NCBI GenBank assembly: GCA_033064195.1
Contig: JARBJD010000103.1
Span: 62,001-126,000, forward strand
Origin: Blattamonas nauphoetae
Taxonomy: Eukaryota; Preaxostyla; Oxymonadida
Length of the DNA: 64,000 nt
Reading direction: 5' to 3'
The position numbers were made by a program, and so were the translations under genes. Of the stretch, positions 52,574 to 64,000 are shown piece after piece. Below the pieces are notes generated by a model. That model had not been told where the DNA came from. It searched no databases and was given only the letters and a program-made list of their open reading frames with translations. Numbering within the stretch: the first letter of the stretch is position 1; every line of letters starts with the position of its first letter.

Positions 52574-55329
52574 ATGACTGAACAAAAAGATGACATTCTT
52601 GATGGTCATGTTATGAGTATTACACCAGCCCTCCTCTTTTTCTCGTTCGACCAAATCAATGAAAAAATTAAGCTTGCATTTCATGTAACAAACAAATCCC
52701 GATCCTTTATCCCACTTACATTTATCCCACCAAGTGATTCACGATACTTCTTCGAGGATAACCTCAAAGTATCTCTTCTTCAGTTTTCACCGTGACTCTC
52801 ACCTAAAGTCTGCCAATCAACGACCTACCTCAACACAACAACTTCTCATCTCATTTTGCGCTACAGAATTTGCTATGTCCCAAGACAAATTTGTTATAGA
52901 GACTAGAAATGAGGTTTGCATATCAATCGCTTTTTCCGTTCTCTTTTGTTCCTGATCCTTTCCGTCCTTCATTACCATATCTCTCATCCATTTAGTCCCT
53001 CACCCTCCCACTCATAGCTCATCCACAATACACTCTTCAATGCCTCCCCCCGCTCATCACTTTTGATCCGAACGTGAACCAGGACGTGTATGCATTCTGT
53101 TACATCAAATTTGTATTATTTTCTGAGATTTTTTCGTTTCATTCTATTCATTTGTTCTTTTGATTTTCCATCATTGTTTCCCACCTGCTTCCTCAGAGTT
53201 AAACGCACTTTCACATTCGAACCACAACACAACCTCTCTCATATTTTTTCTGTCGATTCTTTTGATCTCCATCCATCAATTAAACTCTCAACGAAAGAAG
53301 GTATCTTTACTGCTCTTCTCTCCATCTGAACCTTCCGCTTGACTTTTTTCTTCCTTTCTCTGTTCTTTGCATGATTCTGTAATTTTTTTCGTCATAGGAA
53401 CTATCAGTCTAACCGAATCATACATCTTCACAATCTCCTTCACCCCATCGCTTCTTGCGGAAAATCCGATCCACACCAACCTCGGCCGCATCATGATCAG
53501 CGGGAAGACACTCAAGCCACGCACCACAATCCTTGAGCTCACCGACCACAACCCGACAATCGCCACCACATCATCGTCAATCGCCCTCATCCCATTCAAC
53601 AAGATCATGTCGAGCAAGTCGCTCTCCCGCGCCACCCGCATCTCGAGCACGTATTCGTCGTCACGTTCGGAGTCCTTCTCGTTCAGCCTGTCGATGTCGG
53701 CGAAGGATCTGGACCTTTCTTCGTTCCTTTCCGACTATGACGATTCGAGCTGGAAGACCCACGGCAACTCACACTCGTCGATGCTGCAGACAGACAGCCA
53801 GCGAGCATCTGGAGACACCAAATCTGGGAAGCGTCGATCACACCATCACTCGGATCGTTCAAAGCGGAAGAAAAGACATCACACGGACGAGAAGGACGAG
53901 AAGAAGGAAGGAGAACGCAAGCACAGGCGACATAAACGACGCAGCGCAGATTTGGAGTCGGAAGAGTCGACGCTGGCCACACTCACAACACTCTCCACTT
54001 CTGGCTTCTCCAGTCTGCCGATCAGCCAAACCACCACTTCACAATACAGCAGCTCCCTCCACTCCTCCCTCTTCCCCACATCCTCCTCCTTCGACGACAA
54101 GACAGGGACTTCGTTCTCCGGGAAGAGCACGTCGTTCGGGTCGTCATTTCTGACACCAACGACATCGTCAGGATTGGCAACTGGAAGCACAACAGGATCA
54201 ACCACCCAACTCACATCAACCGCACCAACATCCACGTTTCTCTCCACACTGACATCCTCCCAGCCAGACACACGCACGCAGACAGACTCGAAGGCCACGA
54301 CATCGACACCACGCTCGTCTCTGCTCTCGTCCACACATCACCCGTCTTCACATCCAACGTCGACACTCAGCACGGCAGAGGCAGAAAGCACACATTCAAC
54401 TGAGACCACCTCGTTGCTCACAACGCAGCCAACCACGACACAGCTGTCGTCGTCTCTGTCACTGTCCACAACACAGCCGACAACGAACCTGACATCAACT
54501 CCAACAACCAATCCAACTTCAGACAGCTTGAGTGCACTGTCAGCTGCCTCTCCCCCGTTCCAAATGCGCACCACAACATCCTCCATCCGCACAACCACGT
54601 CGACATCCTCGCCGCTCGACTCGTCGTCCACTCAAATGCCGTCGAGCGAACAGAGCTCGAGCCTTCCAACCGACACTTCGGACACTACATCGACAAAGCC
54701 AATCACGCCTTTCCCTTTCACCATCACTCTCAACACGCTGGACCCAAAGAAGTGTGCCGTTTATGTCTCTCATTCGCTTCTCTTCTCTTTTCAGACCTCC
54801 CCCACCCAAACCAGCCCTGCCCTCGTCCCTCGACTCCCTCATCTCGTCCACGCAAACCTCGACCTCGCAGTTCAGCAGCAGCTTCACGCACTCCTCGTCC
54901 TCGTCCTTCCTCACCTCCACTTCCCGCTTCACCATCGAACTGCCTCGTCCGCACCTCGACAACATCTCCGAATCAACCGACCAGTCCTTCTCGTTCTCCT
55001 CGTCTGTCTCTGCCTCGTCTGGGCTGGACGGCGTGATGGGTCAGAAAGCACCGCTTGCTCGTGCCCGCCCGTGGGAGGAGAGCCTGCTCTTTGCGAAGTC
55101 GACGATACGAGTGCTGAACGTGCCTGTGTCGGTGTCGCTCGACCGCGTAAAGTGCTGCGGGATGAAGTTTGGGACAATCGAGACCGCAAAACGGATGAAG
55201 AAGAAGCACAACATCCTTGCTTTGCATTTTGCGCAGGAGAAGGAGGCTCTCCGCGCGTATTCTGGACTGGGCAGGATGAGATGGAACAACGGCCTACTGT
55301 GGCACGTTGCGTACGGTGAAAGGAGGTGA
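52574..55329 (+). CDS. protein with ASH/MSP-like N-terminus and RRM-like C-terminus
   Basis: 795 aa from six exons with full phase agreement: 52574-52768, 52809-52913, 52996-53087, 53197-53300, 53398-54751 and 54792-55329 (introns 40, 82, 109, 97 and 40 nt). The first 280 residues look like one or two Ig-like beta-sandwiches of the ASH/MSP kind found in cilium and centrosome proteins (IKLAFHVTNKSRSFIPLTF, TQQLLISFCATEF, then LITFDPNVNQDVVKRTFTFE, YIFTISFTPSLLAENPIHTN). A long S/T-rich middle with a basic patch (RKKRHHTDEKDEKKE) follows. The last 90 residues resemble an RRM fold (STIRVLNVPVSVSLD, NILALHFAQEKEALRAY). Both domain calls rest on strand pattern, not on catalytic or signature residues. 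Confidence 0.65.
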
Positions 55330-55388
55330 TTGTTATAATCTGTGTTAAATTTCGTAATTTGTTTTGTTTCTGACCTCAGAAAGAAGAT

Positions 55389-58300
55389 ATGTTCAATAAA
55401 AGAACCGTTTCACGAATATTAAGTTGCGATATCCTCCATGTTCTGGAAAGGTTTGATCTCACCCATCAGATCGCATGGTGTCTCATGACAACTGTCAAAA
55501 AGACTCAGGATGAACTCGATAAGCTTGTCCAGAGAAAACTTGCGATCTGTATGTGATTCTTTTTCATTTAAAATTTCTTTCCGGACTTATTCTCCTCACA
55601 ATTCCACCATCATCTGAAAACAACTCCTCGTCGCTTTTTCGTCTTCTAATCAATTTTCAGCGCAAGATGAACTCAATATGGTCTTTCTCTCTATTTTTTT
55701 GATCCTTTCCATCTCGTTTCCATTTTTTGTCGTCCTATAGCTCTTCAACTGGGCGTACGCTCTCCTCCCAACCCAACGCTCTGTCCCTCGCTACGAACTC
55801 TTCTATACAGGCGAAAATCTTTGTTCCATGATTGATAAACTGTCTTCTGCTGAACAAAACTGTATTCAATCACTCATTCTAACTTTTCTAAAGCAAACAC
55901 ACCAACCAGGATCAATGGAGTCCTTAAACGCAGCAAAACAAAGGCCGCTTGTGAACGAAATATTGAACAAGCACTCAGCGTTGTGTGGAAACGAGCTCCT
56001 AAAGCAAAGCGAATGCCGACAGCGTCAGAAGTGTTCGAGCATAAGAATCCAACGGTCGTGGTGAACCTGCTCCTGGAGACCTTCGACATCTTCATCACAA
56101 GACCAACGCGAGCCCGCCTGAAGCAAATCATCCAATGGATGAACCGCGTCCTCTCTTTATTCAAAGTCGCAGTCCCACCTGACATCGACGGTCCGAAGAA
56201 CCACGACAGTCTTTGGCGGTTTTTGAAGTCAGGAACGATTTTCTGTTTAATTTCTTATGCATACACTCCTCCTACACTCGATACGCAATCAGATGCGTCT
56301 CAATCACCCATCGCACTCACCTCTGTCTTCTTCCACCCGCAGACCGATTCCGAAGCCATTTCAAATCTTACCCTCGCCTTCTCGTGTTTCCAGCGCTTGT
56401 CTATTCCCCTCTTTTTTACACCTGAGTCTTTTCATTCGTCAAACGTGAGCTCGTTCGTCATCTTTCAACTCGACTTGATTTATCGGCAGGTCCAAGGCGA
56501 ACCGATCTCCGAACATCTTTTAAACCATAGTAAACACTCCCAACCATCTCCCATAGCCACCGAAACAGTCGAATACGAAGAGCCGTGGATGGCAGAAAGG
56601 ATGAAGTGCCCATCGTGGGTCTCGTTCAAAGACGACGACAGGATCCAGAGGAAAGAGAGCTCGCCGCTTCAGCATCAGTCAGAGGAAGAGTCAGCCGTTT
56701 ATTCTGCCGCCAACCCCGACCTCCCAACACATCGACGCACCGTCTCTTTCAATCCACTCCACGTCGCTTCGCTGGGGTCACTGACTGGATCTCACACGTC
56801 CTTCTTGCACTCACTCACCCCGTCGGGCGAAGGGGCCTCAACACCGTCTCTTCCCCAATCGACAACCACAGCTGATACACAGACCACAAAGTATTCTGCT
56901 GCCAACACGGAGAAGAAGAGTTCCGGTACACCCCATTCAAAATCAACAAGCCAATCGACTCCAACATTGCAACTGAACCAAGCTCCTCAAGAACGCCGTC
57001 TATCTCTTCAAACCAATCTCAAGAAACAGAAAAAAGACGCCCCGAAATACAAGAGCCCTACCCGAGAAAACAAAAGAGATTCTAGCCCTGGAAGCCCTTC
57101 GTCGCTTGGACAGACTTTTGTGCTCAGTCCGACGATTCGAGATGAGGTTCGTGATCCCTTTTCTGACAATGGAAACGAGCGCTTCCTAAAGCGAAATTCG
57201 ACCAGCGAGGACCTCAACAGTGGCCTTGTCGATGTCAATACTCTCCTTTCTTTGTGTGGGGACGATGCTATGGCCTCTGGACGAAGCAGGGCAGCGTCCA
57301 TCCAACTCAAACAGTCTCTGTCCCCTTCTGAAACGAACAATGCCCTGGGGCCCTCTTTATTTCATCTTCCCGCTATTGACCAACCCGTTGATGATCCCTC
57401 GCTCTCCGACCCCCCTCTGAACACCAAAATGACAGTCTCTTCGATGGCCATCGAATTCAGCCCACTTACTTCGGACGACACAGAAAACGCTTCCACCCAA
57501 CCCGAACCAGACACAGGACGCACACAATCTGAACAAATCGAGGCACAACCACCGCCGCAGGACACAAACAATGTCACCCCCCAGTTCACCATCCAAAACG
57601 CCCCTTCTGCCACTGTCGTCGAGCAATCCGAATCGGCGAACGTGGAAAATGGAACGAGCAGTGAAAGCCAGCCCCTGTTGCAGACTTCCCCTCCGCTGTC
57701 GATGAACCCGCCGCACTCCACAGTCCCAACCAACACGTCGCCCACAATGAACACTCCGAACATGAGCGAAGACGTCTCCACGGCTGCCCTCGCATCTTCA
57801 CTCCCCTCTCCCCACCAACCATCGCCTGACTCCACTTCTGTCCACTCCCCCATCGTCACCACCACTCCAAACGGCATCTTTGTGGAAACCATCATCCCCG
57901 AACCAGAATCACTCGTCGTCGACGCCACTGCTCGGCCTGGTTTCCAACATTCGCGAGAACCGTCATATGCGTTCAACCTGACTCTGCAGTCACCCAGCGG
58001 CACACCGAAGAGCCAGCTCCATCCTCAGAGCTCGACCTCTCCGTTCCTCCTCACTCCACCTGCCGACAAGAAGAAGGAACTTCGGAAGCAACTGTCGTTC
58101 CTGCTCCAGCCGCCCCCGAGGAAGCACGACGACTGCAAACCACCGCTCGGTCCGTACACGTCGCTGACCATCCAAGCCAGCCCTCCGCAGGATCCATCTG
58201 AGATTCGGCAGGTGTCGTCGGCGGGCTCATCACGCATCGTCACGCCTATTGCGTCGCGGATGATGTCACGCTCGTCGAGTGACCTGAGCTCACACCCGCC

Positions 58301-60489
58301 CGAACAGCGCCGGATTAAGCGCCTGCCGTCGTATGCATTCATCGGAGCAGGCGACAACCCTTCGTACCCCTTCTCGGCCTTCGCGTCTCGCTCGCCGTCC
58401 CCGTCGAATCTGTACCAGTCGTCCCAAAACATGCTCCGACGCTCGCCTGTCCCGTCCATCCCGTCGCTCTCTCGCCGCAACAGTAACCTCTCGCGGTTGG
58501 ACGACAGGACAGACTCGTCGAACCGCCGCTCGTTTCAGGATGGAACACCAAGCGATCGATATTCGGCGCCGAATTCGCGAATGGGCATGCACAAACGAGA
58601 TCTCTCCTTCGTCCTCCTCAACCCTTCCCAGGCCATCCAGCTCCGACAGCAGCAGCCGGCTGACGATTCCCCAACGCCACCCGTCACCTCGCACGAGGTC
58701 GTCATCAGACCCGAGTTTCCCAGCACTCGCATTGTCAGCCACGGGTCGTCACCAGCCGGCGAGTGGGTGTTGGAAGCGTCGGACTCGCGGATGGGCGACC
58801 CCCTCAACCTCGAAATGGAGCGGGACAGATACGAACCGTCGTATGCCTTCGCTCGAATCGGCAGCATGTCGTCGCTTGTCAGCGCTCCGTTCATGTCTCG
58901 CTCACCGTCGCCGATTGGGATGTGGCAGACTCCGCATGACGGACGATGGAGGACACCAGCAGCCATCAGCAAGACAGACCCTCGCATGAACATGTCGAAG
59001 GCCTCTCCGAGTGGGAACAGCTCAAACGAGTCCTCTCCACACCGACAGCGGATGAGGTCACGCCGACTGAAAAGGGAGCTGTCGTTTGTGCTTGCTCCGC
59101 CTCCCCCGATGAACAACTCGCACATGCTGCTGAGCCCGAGCGAGGCGATGGGGTTCGGGATCAGCCGATTCGAAGGCGGGATGCCGTTCAGACCGACTGA
59201 AATGGCCGACCTCACTGGACACTCAACAGCCAGCTCGTCATCGCACTTCCATTCGCCGTTCCACACACCGCACGTCGGCTCTGCCTCAACCTTCAGTTGC
59301 GACCAGTCAGACACGTCGAGCAGGGAAGAGCGGAACCTTCTCCTCGACACAGTCGGCAACTCGTCTGCGCCTTTCTTTTCGGAGGAGGACAACAACGAAC
59401 TGATTGACGTCACCGGCCAGTCGACTGCCGAGACGATGTCGACAGTCGATTCGGGGCTGTTCTTCATGGACAAGCGAGCCGAGTCAGACAAAGTCGAGAG
59501 AGGACGGATGTGGACCAGAGAAGCGCACGACGTGCCTCTCATCAACCCCACTCCACACCAGCCTCGCTTCATCCACTCGTCGTCCAGTCTCGCCCTCCGA
59601 ACACACGAGCAGCTGTCCAGCACGGGCCCACTCGAGACAACATCACGCAGCACTACTTCGAGATCGCATTCAAATCGCATCGACTCCAGAACGACACGTC
59701 GCTCGGTGTCCGCCGACCGAAAGAAAGACTCGCAACTGTCGGCGAGGACACAGAGCGGCAATGCGAGGAGGACGTCGACGCCGGATCTGATCGAGTCGAA
59801 GCCGGATTCGTCGACGGGGCACGCTGGCCAGAGGACGAAAGGAACACATTCGAAAGCTGAGTCTTCAGGTATGTGGATTAACCTCTTCATTCTTCGTTCC
59901 TTCCCATCTTTCGCTTTTTCATTCTCTGTCGTTCTTCTCATTCCCTTCCCTTCTTCTTCGTCCAGCCGTCGTCTCTTTTGTTGTCAATGTCCTTCCCAGC
60001 CGCAAACCTCTCGCACAGCCAACCAACTTCAACTCGCTCAACTCGATCTTCCTCTCATCGAGCTCATACTCGGCACTGCTCACTGTCAGCGAAAGCGGCG
60101 ACATTCGTCTTGTCTCCACTGCAAACGACACACCGATCGTTGAAGTGTGTTTCTCCTCCGTTTTCTCATCCTCTCTCACTTTCACGTCTCATCTTGATTC
60201 ACTCGTTCTCTTCTTCATCTTCATCTCTCCCTCACTCCCTCTCCTCTCATTTCTCGTCGTGTTCTCTCCTCCTCAGCTCGTGTCCTTCCATGTGAGCGAT
60301 CTTTCCGGGATTGAACTGGACATGTCCAACCCGTCCGTGTTCGTCCTCCATTTCATGGACTCGCACACCGACTCCGCCCTCACACTCCACAACTCGCCCA
60401 CACACCCCCCTCTCACCCTCCAGTTCCAGACCATCCTGCTGGCTCTCGATTTCCATCGCCAATTGGCCACCCTACAATCTCTTTCATAG
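55389..60489 (+). CDS. calponin-homology-like protein with internal repeats, 1,546 aa
   Basis: Six exons join in phase: 55389-55548, 55661-55680 (20 nt), 55741-55919, 55979-59868, 59966-60144 and 60277-60489. Residues about 120-260 look like a divergent calponin-homology domain (SLWRFLKSGTIFCLISYAY, AFSCFQRLSIPLFFTPESF, FVIFQLDLIYRQ), as in actin- or microtubule-binding proteins. The first 120 residues are also helical. A long S/P/T-rich region contains three imperfect units combining PSYAF and LSFxLxxP motifs. The last 130 residues are beta-rich and ordered (YSALLTVSESGDIRLVS, VFVLHFMDSHTD), possibly a PH-like fold. ATG 55389 is the first in-frame start. A cytoskeletal role is inferred from the CH-like domain. 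Confidence 0.75.
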
Positions 60490-60797
60490 TAGATACATTC
60501 CATTTGTTCTTCATTCTCTTTTCTCATGCCGTATCTTTGTTCTCATCATTAAGTTGGCAGTCAAGTAGGGTAGTCTGACATGACATGACATACCTGTTTT
60601 TTCCAAAAAGTCGTTGACGGTCATGACATCGAGGGTACCAATGATGGGTCTGAGATCTTTATCGATATCATGATAGAACGCGAATGTGATGATACCCAGT
60701 TATGAATCTGAATGTAAAGAGACTGTAACACTGTTGTAAGAAGGAATTGTTCCATGTTTCCGCTTTCTTCGAAATTTTGGAATCGGTTTCTCAACTT
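60490..60797. other. intergenic, no gene seen
   Basis: Short tandem TGACATGACATG occurs near 60,580. Otherwise stop-dense. Confidence 0.5.
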
Positions 60798-61152
60798 CAG
60801 GGTGTCCCAGAAGTAGTATGACACGATGGGTTGATCAGTTTTTGCTGATCTTGTGTTTGAAGCATCAGTCATCTTTTTCTTCTTCTCAATGCTTCTATCT
60901 TTCACTTTTGATCATCTCACCACTGTATCATTGATCATCCTTCCATATTTGCTGAAAAAATGCGTGAACAAAAAACGAGGTCCATCACAGTTCAAGAGAT
61001 ATCGTGGGAATATTACCAAGGGGGCAGTGGTGAGATGATCAAAAGTGAAAGATAGAAGCATTGAGAAGAAGAGAAAGATGACTGATGCTTCAAAACCAAG
61101 ATCAGCAAAAACTGATCAACCCATCGTGTCATACTACTTCTGGGACACCCTG
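60798..61152. mobile_element. 355-bp foldback element (MITE)
   Basis: Begins CAGGGTGTCCCAG and ends CTGGGACACCCTG. Arms of about 128 bp (60798-60925 and 61025-61152) are near-perfect inverted copies around a 99-bp spacer. The CAGGGTGTCCC end resembles those of mariner/IS630-type elements, but the flanks show TT rather than a TA duplication, so the family is uncertain. There is no coding capacity. Confidence 0.75.
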
Positions 61153-61639
61153 TTCATGGGATGATCAGGATCCTCCAAATCATCAGCCTTTTTTTTATAT
61201 CACCCTCAGATTTTCTCGACTCTTCGTTGTCCGTCAGTGTGACATCCATTCAAACCTCTCTCATTTTGTGACTGGAATCTCAGATCGTCACTTTGATGAT
61301 TCACCCCATGATTCAACAATTTTGTCGTTCATTCCTAATGCTGAACAATCACTCAACATTTCCGTGATCTTTATGATGTTTCTCGACTTCTTTTTCACCC
61401 TTCTCCAGTTCTTTAACCAATTGGATCATGAAACAAGCAATCTCACCACATCACCAAATCACTACGAATTGAACAAAAAAATGTGATCTATGCCAGATTC
61501 AGGCTTTTTCAGTGGTATTTTTCATTGTTTCAGTTCATTATTTTATTCTGAGACGAGATCTCACCTTCTCACAGCGTCTCAGTAACTTTCTCCTCAAAAC
61601 ACGCAAATAGCCTGTCTGAATCTCGTCTCTGATGATAGA
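61153..61639. other. intergenic, no supported gene
   Basis: One frame is open across much of it (to 61486), but it starts inside the foldback element and has low-complexity ends, so I do not call it. Confidence 0.45.
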
Positions 61640-62527
61640 GTTATGATGTTAAGAGGACGGACGAAGGACAAAATCTTGAGGACAGAGGACAGGGGTCCTG
61701 TCCTCCTCGGAAAATCAGCTTTGTTTTCCTCCATTTCATCTGAATTCACCTTCTCTCTGTTCTTCAAACACTCTTTGTCTCAATTCGGACCTGTTCAATG
61801 CCAGAGAATGCTTCAAAATGTCTGAAAAGAAGTTTCTTCACCCCGCACTTTTTTCATGGAATTTTCTGACTATATAGCAGACTTAATCCTTCAATATTCG
61901 ATCATATCCATCGTATGACATTAACAAGGGCGTTTATATGTGTGAAAATCAGTTTGGTGGTGAATCACGAGCCGTAGGGGCTCTGTCTCCTAAACTCCTA
62001 ATTAGGAGTTTAGAGGACGATCGGCCCAAGAGAGGACAAAGAGGAGGACAAATCGGACAAGCACCTTATATTCACACTGGAACTTTCTCTCAATTAGTTC
62101 ATCCAACTTCTGCACTTATCTCAAAAGAGGACAAATCGGACAAATCGGACATGTCCGATTTGTCCCGATCCTCTTCCCCACGATGAGTTGTCTTCGTCAT
62201 CTCTTTTCTTTCAGGACCTCTCATTCCGCAATTTGACTTCCGTTCTACATTCAACCCTTCTATTGTCGGGTTCTAAATCAATTTTGTCTGTGTTAAATCC
62301 AAATTCGTGAAAAACCACTTGACCCAGAATTGACTCCTCTTCTTCTTGTCATTGATATCGTATCGAATTAATCTGGTGAAAAATCACTCCATCAGTATGT
62401 ATCTCCGCTGTTATTACCCTCTTCTTCCCATGTTTCTCATCATTTATCCGACATAGATGACTTGATCGTGTAACAATCTGAAATAAACAGAAAGAAATGA
62501 AATAGGAAAAACTCCCAACATCAGTAT
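61640..62527. repeat. palindrome-rich repeat, copy 1
   Basis: Collinear with 63108-64000 at an offset of about 1,466 bp, at roughly 75-80% by eye. It contains many GGACA/TGTCC words. It also holds two perfect palindromes: CTAAACTCCTAATTAGGAGT.. (24 bp, near 61,993) and one of 28 bp centred near 62,153 on GGACATGTCC. A shared CATCAGTATG marks the right end. Confidence 0.75.
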
Positions 62528-63013
62528 GCATCTTTATTGTTTCTATACTCATTTTCATCAAATAGCCGAACCACATACCTCCTCTGTTCTTCCGAACAAC
62601 ACGGAGAACTTCAAGGACATCCCGTTCCCGACACTGTCCAGAACTCCGCCTTTCTCTTTGTCAGAACGTGATTTGAAGGAACCAATCACCTCTTCAGATT
62701 TGACACAATCTCCGACTCACTCACAATCGAGAACTGTATCGAAGCCAAACGGAAGGAGGATCTGAACGTGCCGCTCTCCGAAAATAGGCTACTGCCACAG
62801 AATGAAACAGATTCCCTCATCGTACACACGGGAAATGATGTGTTGAGCGGGTCTTATTCATGCAAAGAATTGCGGAACGAACGTGGGCAGCCAATTTACA
62901 ACCAGCCTCCGATGATTAGGCGGATGACTCACTTTTTCTCGATCAACTTCCGAAACAAACCACCAAGTGCGACTCTGACGATATTTCATCATTCTGCTCT
63001 GACTTGCGATTGA
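62526..63013 (+). CDS. small hypothetical gene, two exons, 149 aa
   Basis: ATG 62526 to 62659, a 38-nt intron (GTCAGA..CTTCAG), then 62698-63013 to TGA; the phases match. The second exon is open for 105 codons in a composition unlike the surrounding repeat (SDSLTIENCIEAKRKEDL, SLIVHTGNDVLSGSYSCK, PMIRRMTHFFSINFRN). The first codons overlap the end of repeat copy 1, so the true start may lie at an acceptor near 62,565 with an exon further upstream. No family is recognised. It could also be a recent relic captured between the two repeat copies. Confidence 0.4.
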
Positions 63014-63107
63014 AGAGAAGCCGACACGAGAAAATGGCGATCAAGACGGATTTCACCGCATACTCGATTTAAAATACGATAAATATCATGCGCATCAGTA
63101 CCTAGTC

Positions 63108-64000
63108 TTATGATGTGTAGCGGACGGACAGAGCACCAGATCTTGAGGACAGAGGACAGAGGTCTTGTCCGATTCGGAAACTCGGCTTTTCCTGCACTTC
63201 TTTCGCCTGAAATCACCTTCTCTCAGCTCGTCATCCACTTCTTGTCTCTATTCTGACCTGAACAATACCAAAGAAATCATGAGAAGACCGGAAAAGACGC
63301 TTTAAAAACCCATCATTGTGTATTGTCTTTTTCAGTATATATAGGGTGAATTTATCTTTCAATACTCGATCATATCCGTCGTGTGATGTTAAAAATGGCT
63401 GAAAAGGGTGAAAAAATCGTTTTGGAGGTGAATTTCGAGCTTCAGGTGCTCTGTCCGATAAACTCCTAAATTGGAGTTTACAGGACGATCGGCCCAAGAG
63501 AGGACAGAATAGGACAAAATCGGACAAGCACCTTATATTCAAACTGGAACTTTCTCTCAATTAGTTCATCCAACTTCTGCAGTTCTCTCAAAACAGGACA
63601 AATCGGACATGTCCTGTCCTGTCCTGTCCTATGATCTGATCATCTTCCCCATGTCAAGTTATTCTCGTTCTCTCGCTTCTTTCAGATCCTCTCATCCCGC
63701 GAATTGAAGTCAGTACTCCATTCAACACTTCTTCTGTCTGGTAATGACTCAATTTTGCCTCCATTGAAACACAATTAATGAAGATCTGCTCGACTCATCG
63801 TATGCTCTTCTCTTCTCTGTCAATGAGAATAAACTCAGTTGATAGATGCAAATCTAACAATATTAGTTTGCCCTTCCATTGTTTTTTCCATTTTATTCGT
63901 GTTTTTCTCTTCATTAGTCTGGAATTGGCGTCTGGTTCAAATCCAGATATGATCTAGATCGAAAGAAATGAGATATTGAAGATTCATCATATCAGTATGT
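63108..64000. repeat. palindrome-rich repeat, copy 2 (runs to window end)
   Basis: Same order of blocks as copy 1: the AGGACAGAGGACAG start, the TAAACTCC..GGAGTTTA hairpin (one mismatch near its centre), CGATCGGCCCAAGAGAGGACA, and the shared CTTATATTCA..CTGGAACTTTCTC block. In place of the 28-bp palindrome it carries a run of TGTCC units. Its CATATCAGTATGT right end coincides with the last base of the window, so the repeat boundary or a further unit lies just beyond. Confidence 0.75.

Noticed and set aside
58535-59941. A 468-codon open frame on the minus strand across the CH-like gene
   Set aside because: It lies wholly antisense to a well-supported spliced gene, is rich in C, R and S as antisense of S/P-rich codons tends to be, and shows no domain.
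1-64000. tRNA, rRNA, CRISPR, prokaryotic promoters or Shine-Dalgarno sites, and retroviral, LTR or Polinton-type elements
   Set aside because: Nothing with the required cloverleaf, repeat-spacer pattern, reverse transcriptase, integrase or capsid motifs was seen. The gene structure is eukaryotic with introns.

Overview
The window looks like a chromosome segment of a unicellular eukaryote, most likely an oxymonad (Preaxostyla) of the Blattamonas nauphoetae type. The reasons are dense genes split by many short GT..AG introns (most 30-110 nt), standard stop codons (TAA, TAG and TGA all end genes), and several protein families that I associate with that lineage: ARM/HEAT-like solenoid families and secreted parallel beta-helix receptors with degenerate kinase tails. 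The species is inferred from memory of these families and was not tested by a search. I see no rRNA, tRNA, CRISPR or virus-derived element.

Layout. 1-10.5 kb: a 5'-truncated FYR-domain (chromatin) protein, then a Pumilio (PUF) RNA-binding protein on the minus strand between two multi-pass membrane proteins that may be paralogues. 10.6-16.4 kb: solenoid-family genes and a small unrecognised 3-exon gene. 16.5-19.9 kb: a Ras guanine-exchange factor, sharing a 62-bp divergent promoter with that small gene. 21.4-24.6 kb: a GTPase of AIG1 type, followed by decayed DNA that holds a complete Tc1/mariner-like non-autonomous element. The element sits in a copied fragment of the GTPase gene, so the empty site can be read in the same window. 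25-29.6 kb: a P4-ATPase lipid flippase rebuilt from nine exons. 29.8-32 kb: a 633-aa solenoid gene.

32.25-50.6 kb is an imperfect tandem duplication. Unit A (about 11.3 kb) holds a 365-aa solenoid gene, a roughly 2,100-aa beta-helix/tandem-repeat/transmembrane/pseudokinase gene and a 696-aa beta-helix membrane protein. Unit B (about 7 kb) keeps near-identical copies of the first and third genes, but the large receptor gene survives only as two fragments around a decayed kelch-repeat sequence.

50.8-60.5 kb: three cytoskeletal or flagellar-looking plus-strand genes (coiled coil; ASH-like plus RRM-like; calponin-homology-like with internal repeats). 60.5-64 kb is repeat-rich: a 355-bp foldback element and two collinear copies of a palindrome-rich repeat 1.47 kb apart, flanking a small possible gene.

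How the genes fit together: this is a general eukaryotic mix (transcription, RNA control, small-GTPase signalling, membrane asymmetry, flagellar structure) plus fast-duplicating surface-receptor and solenoid families. No operon-like logic is visible. Exon structures given below were rebuilt by hand from splice phases and are predictions.
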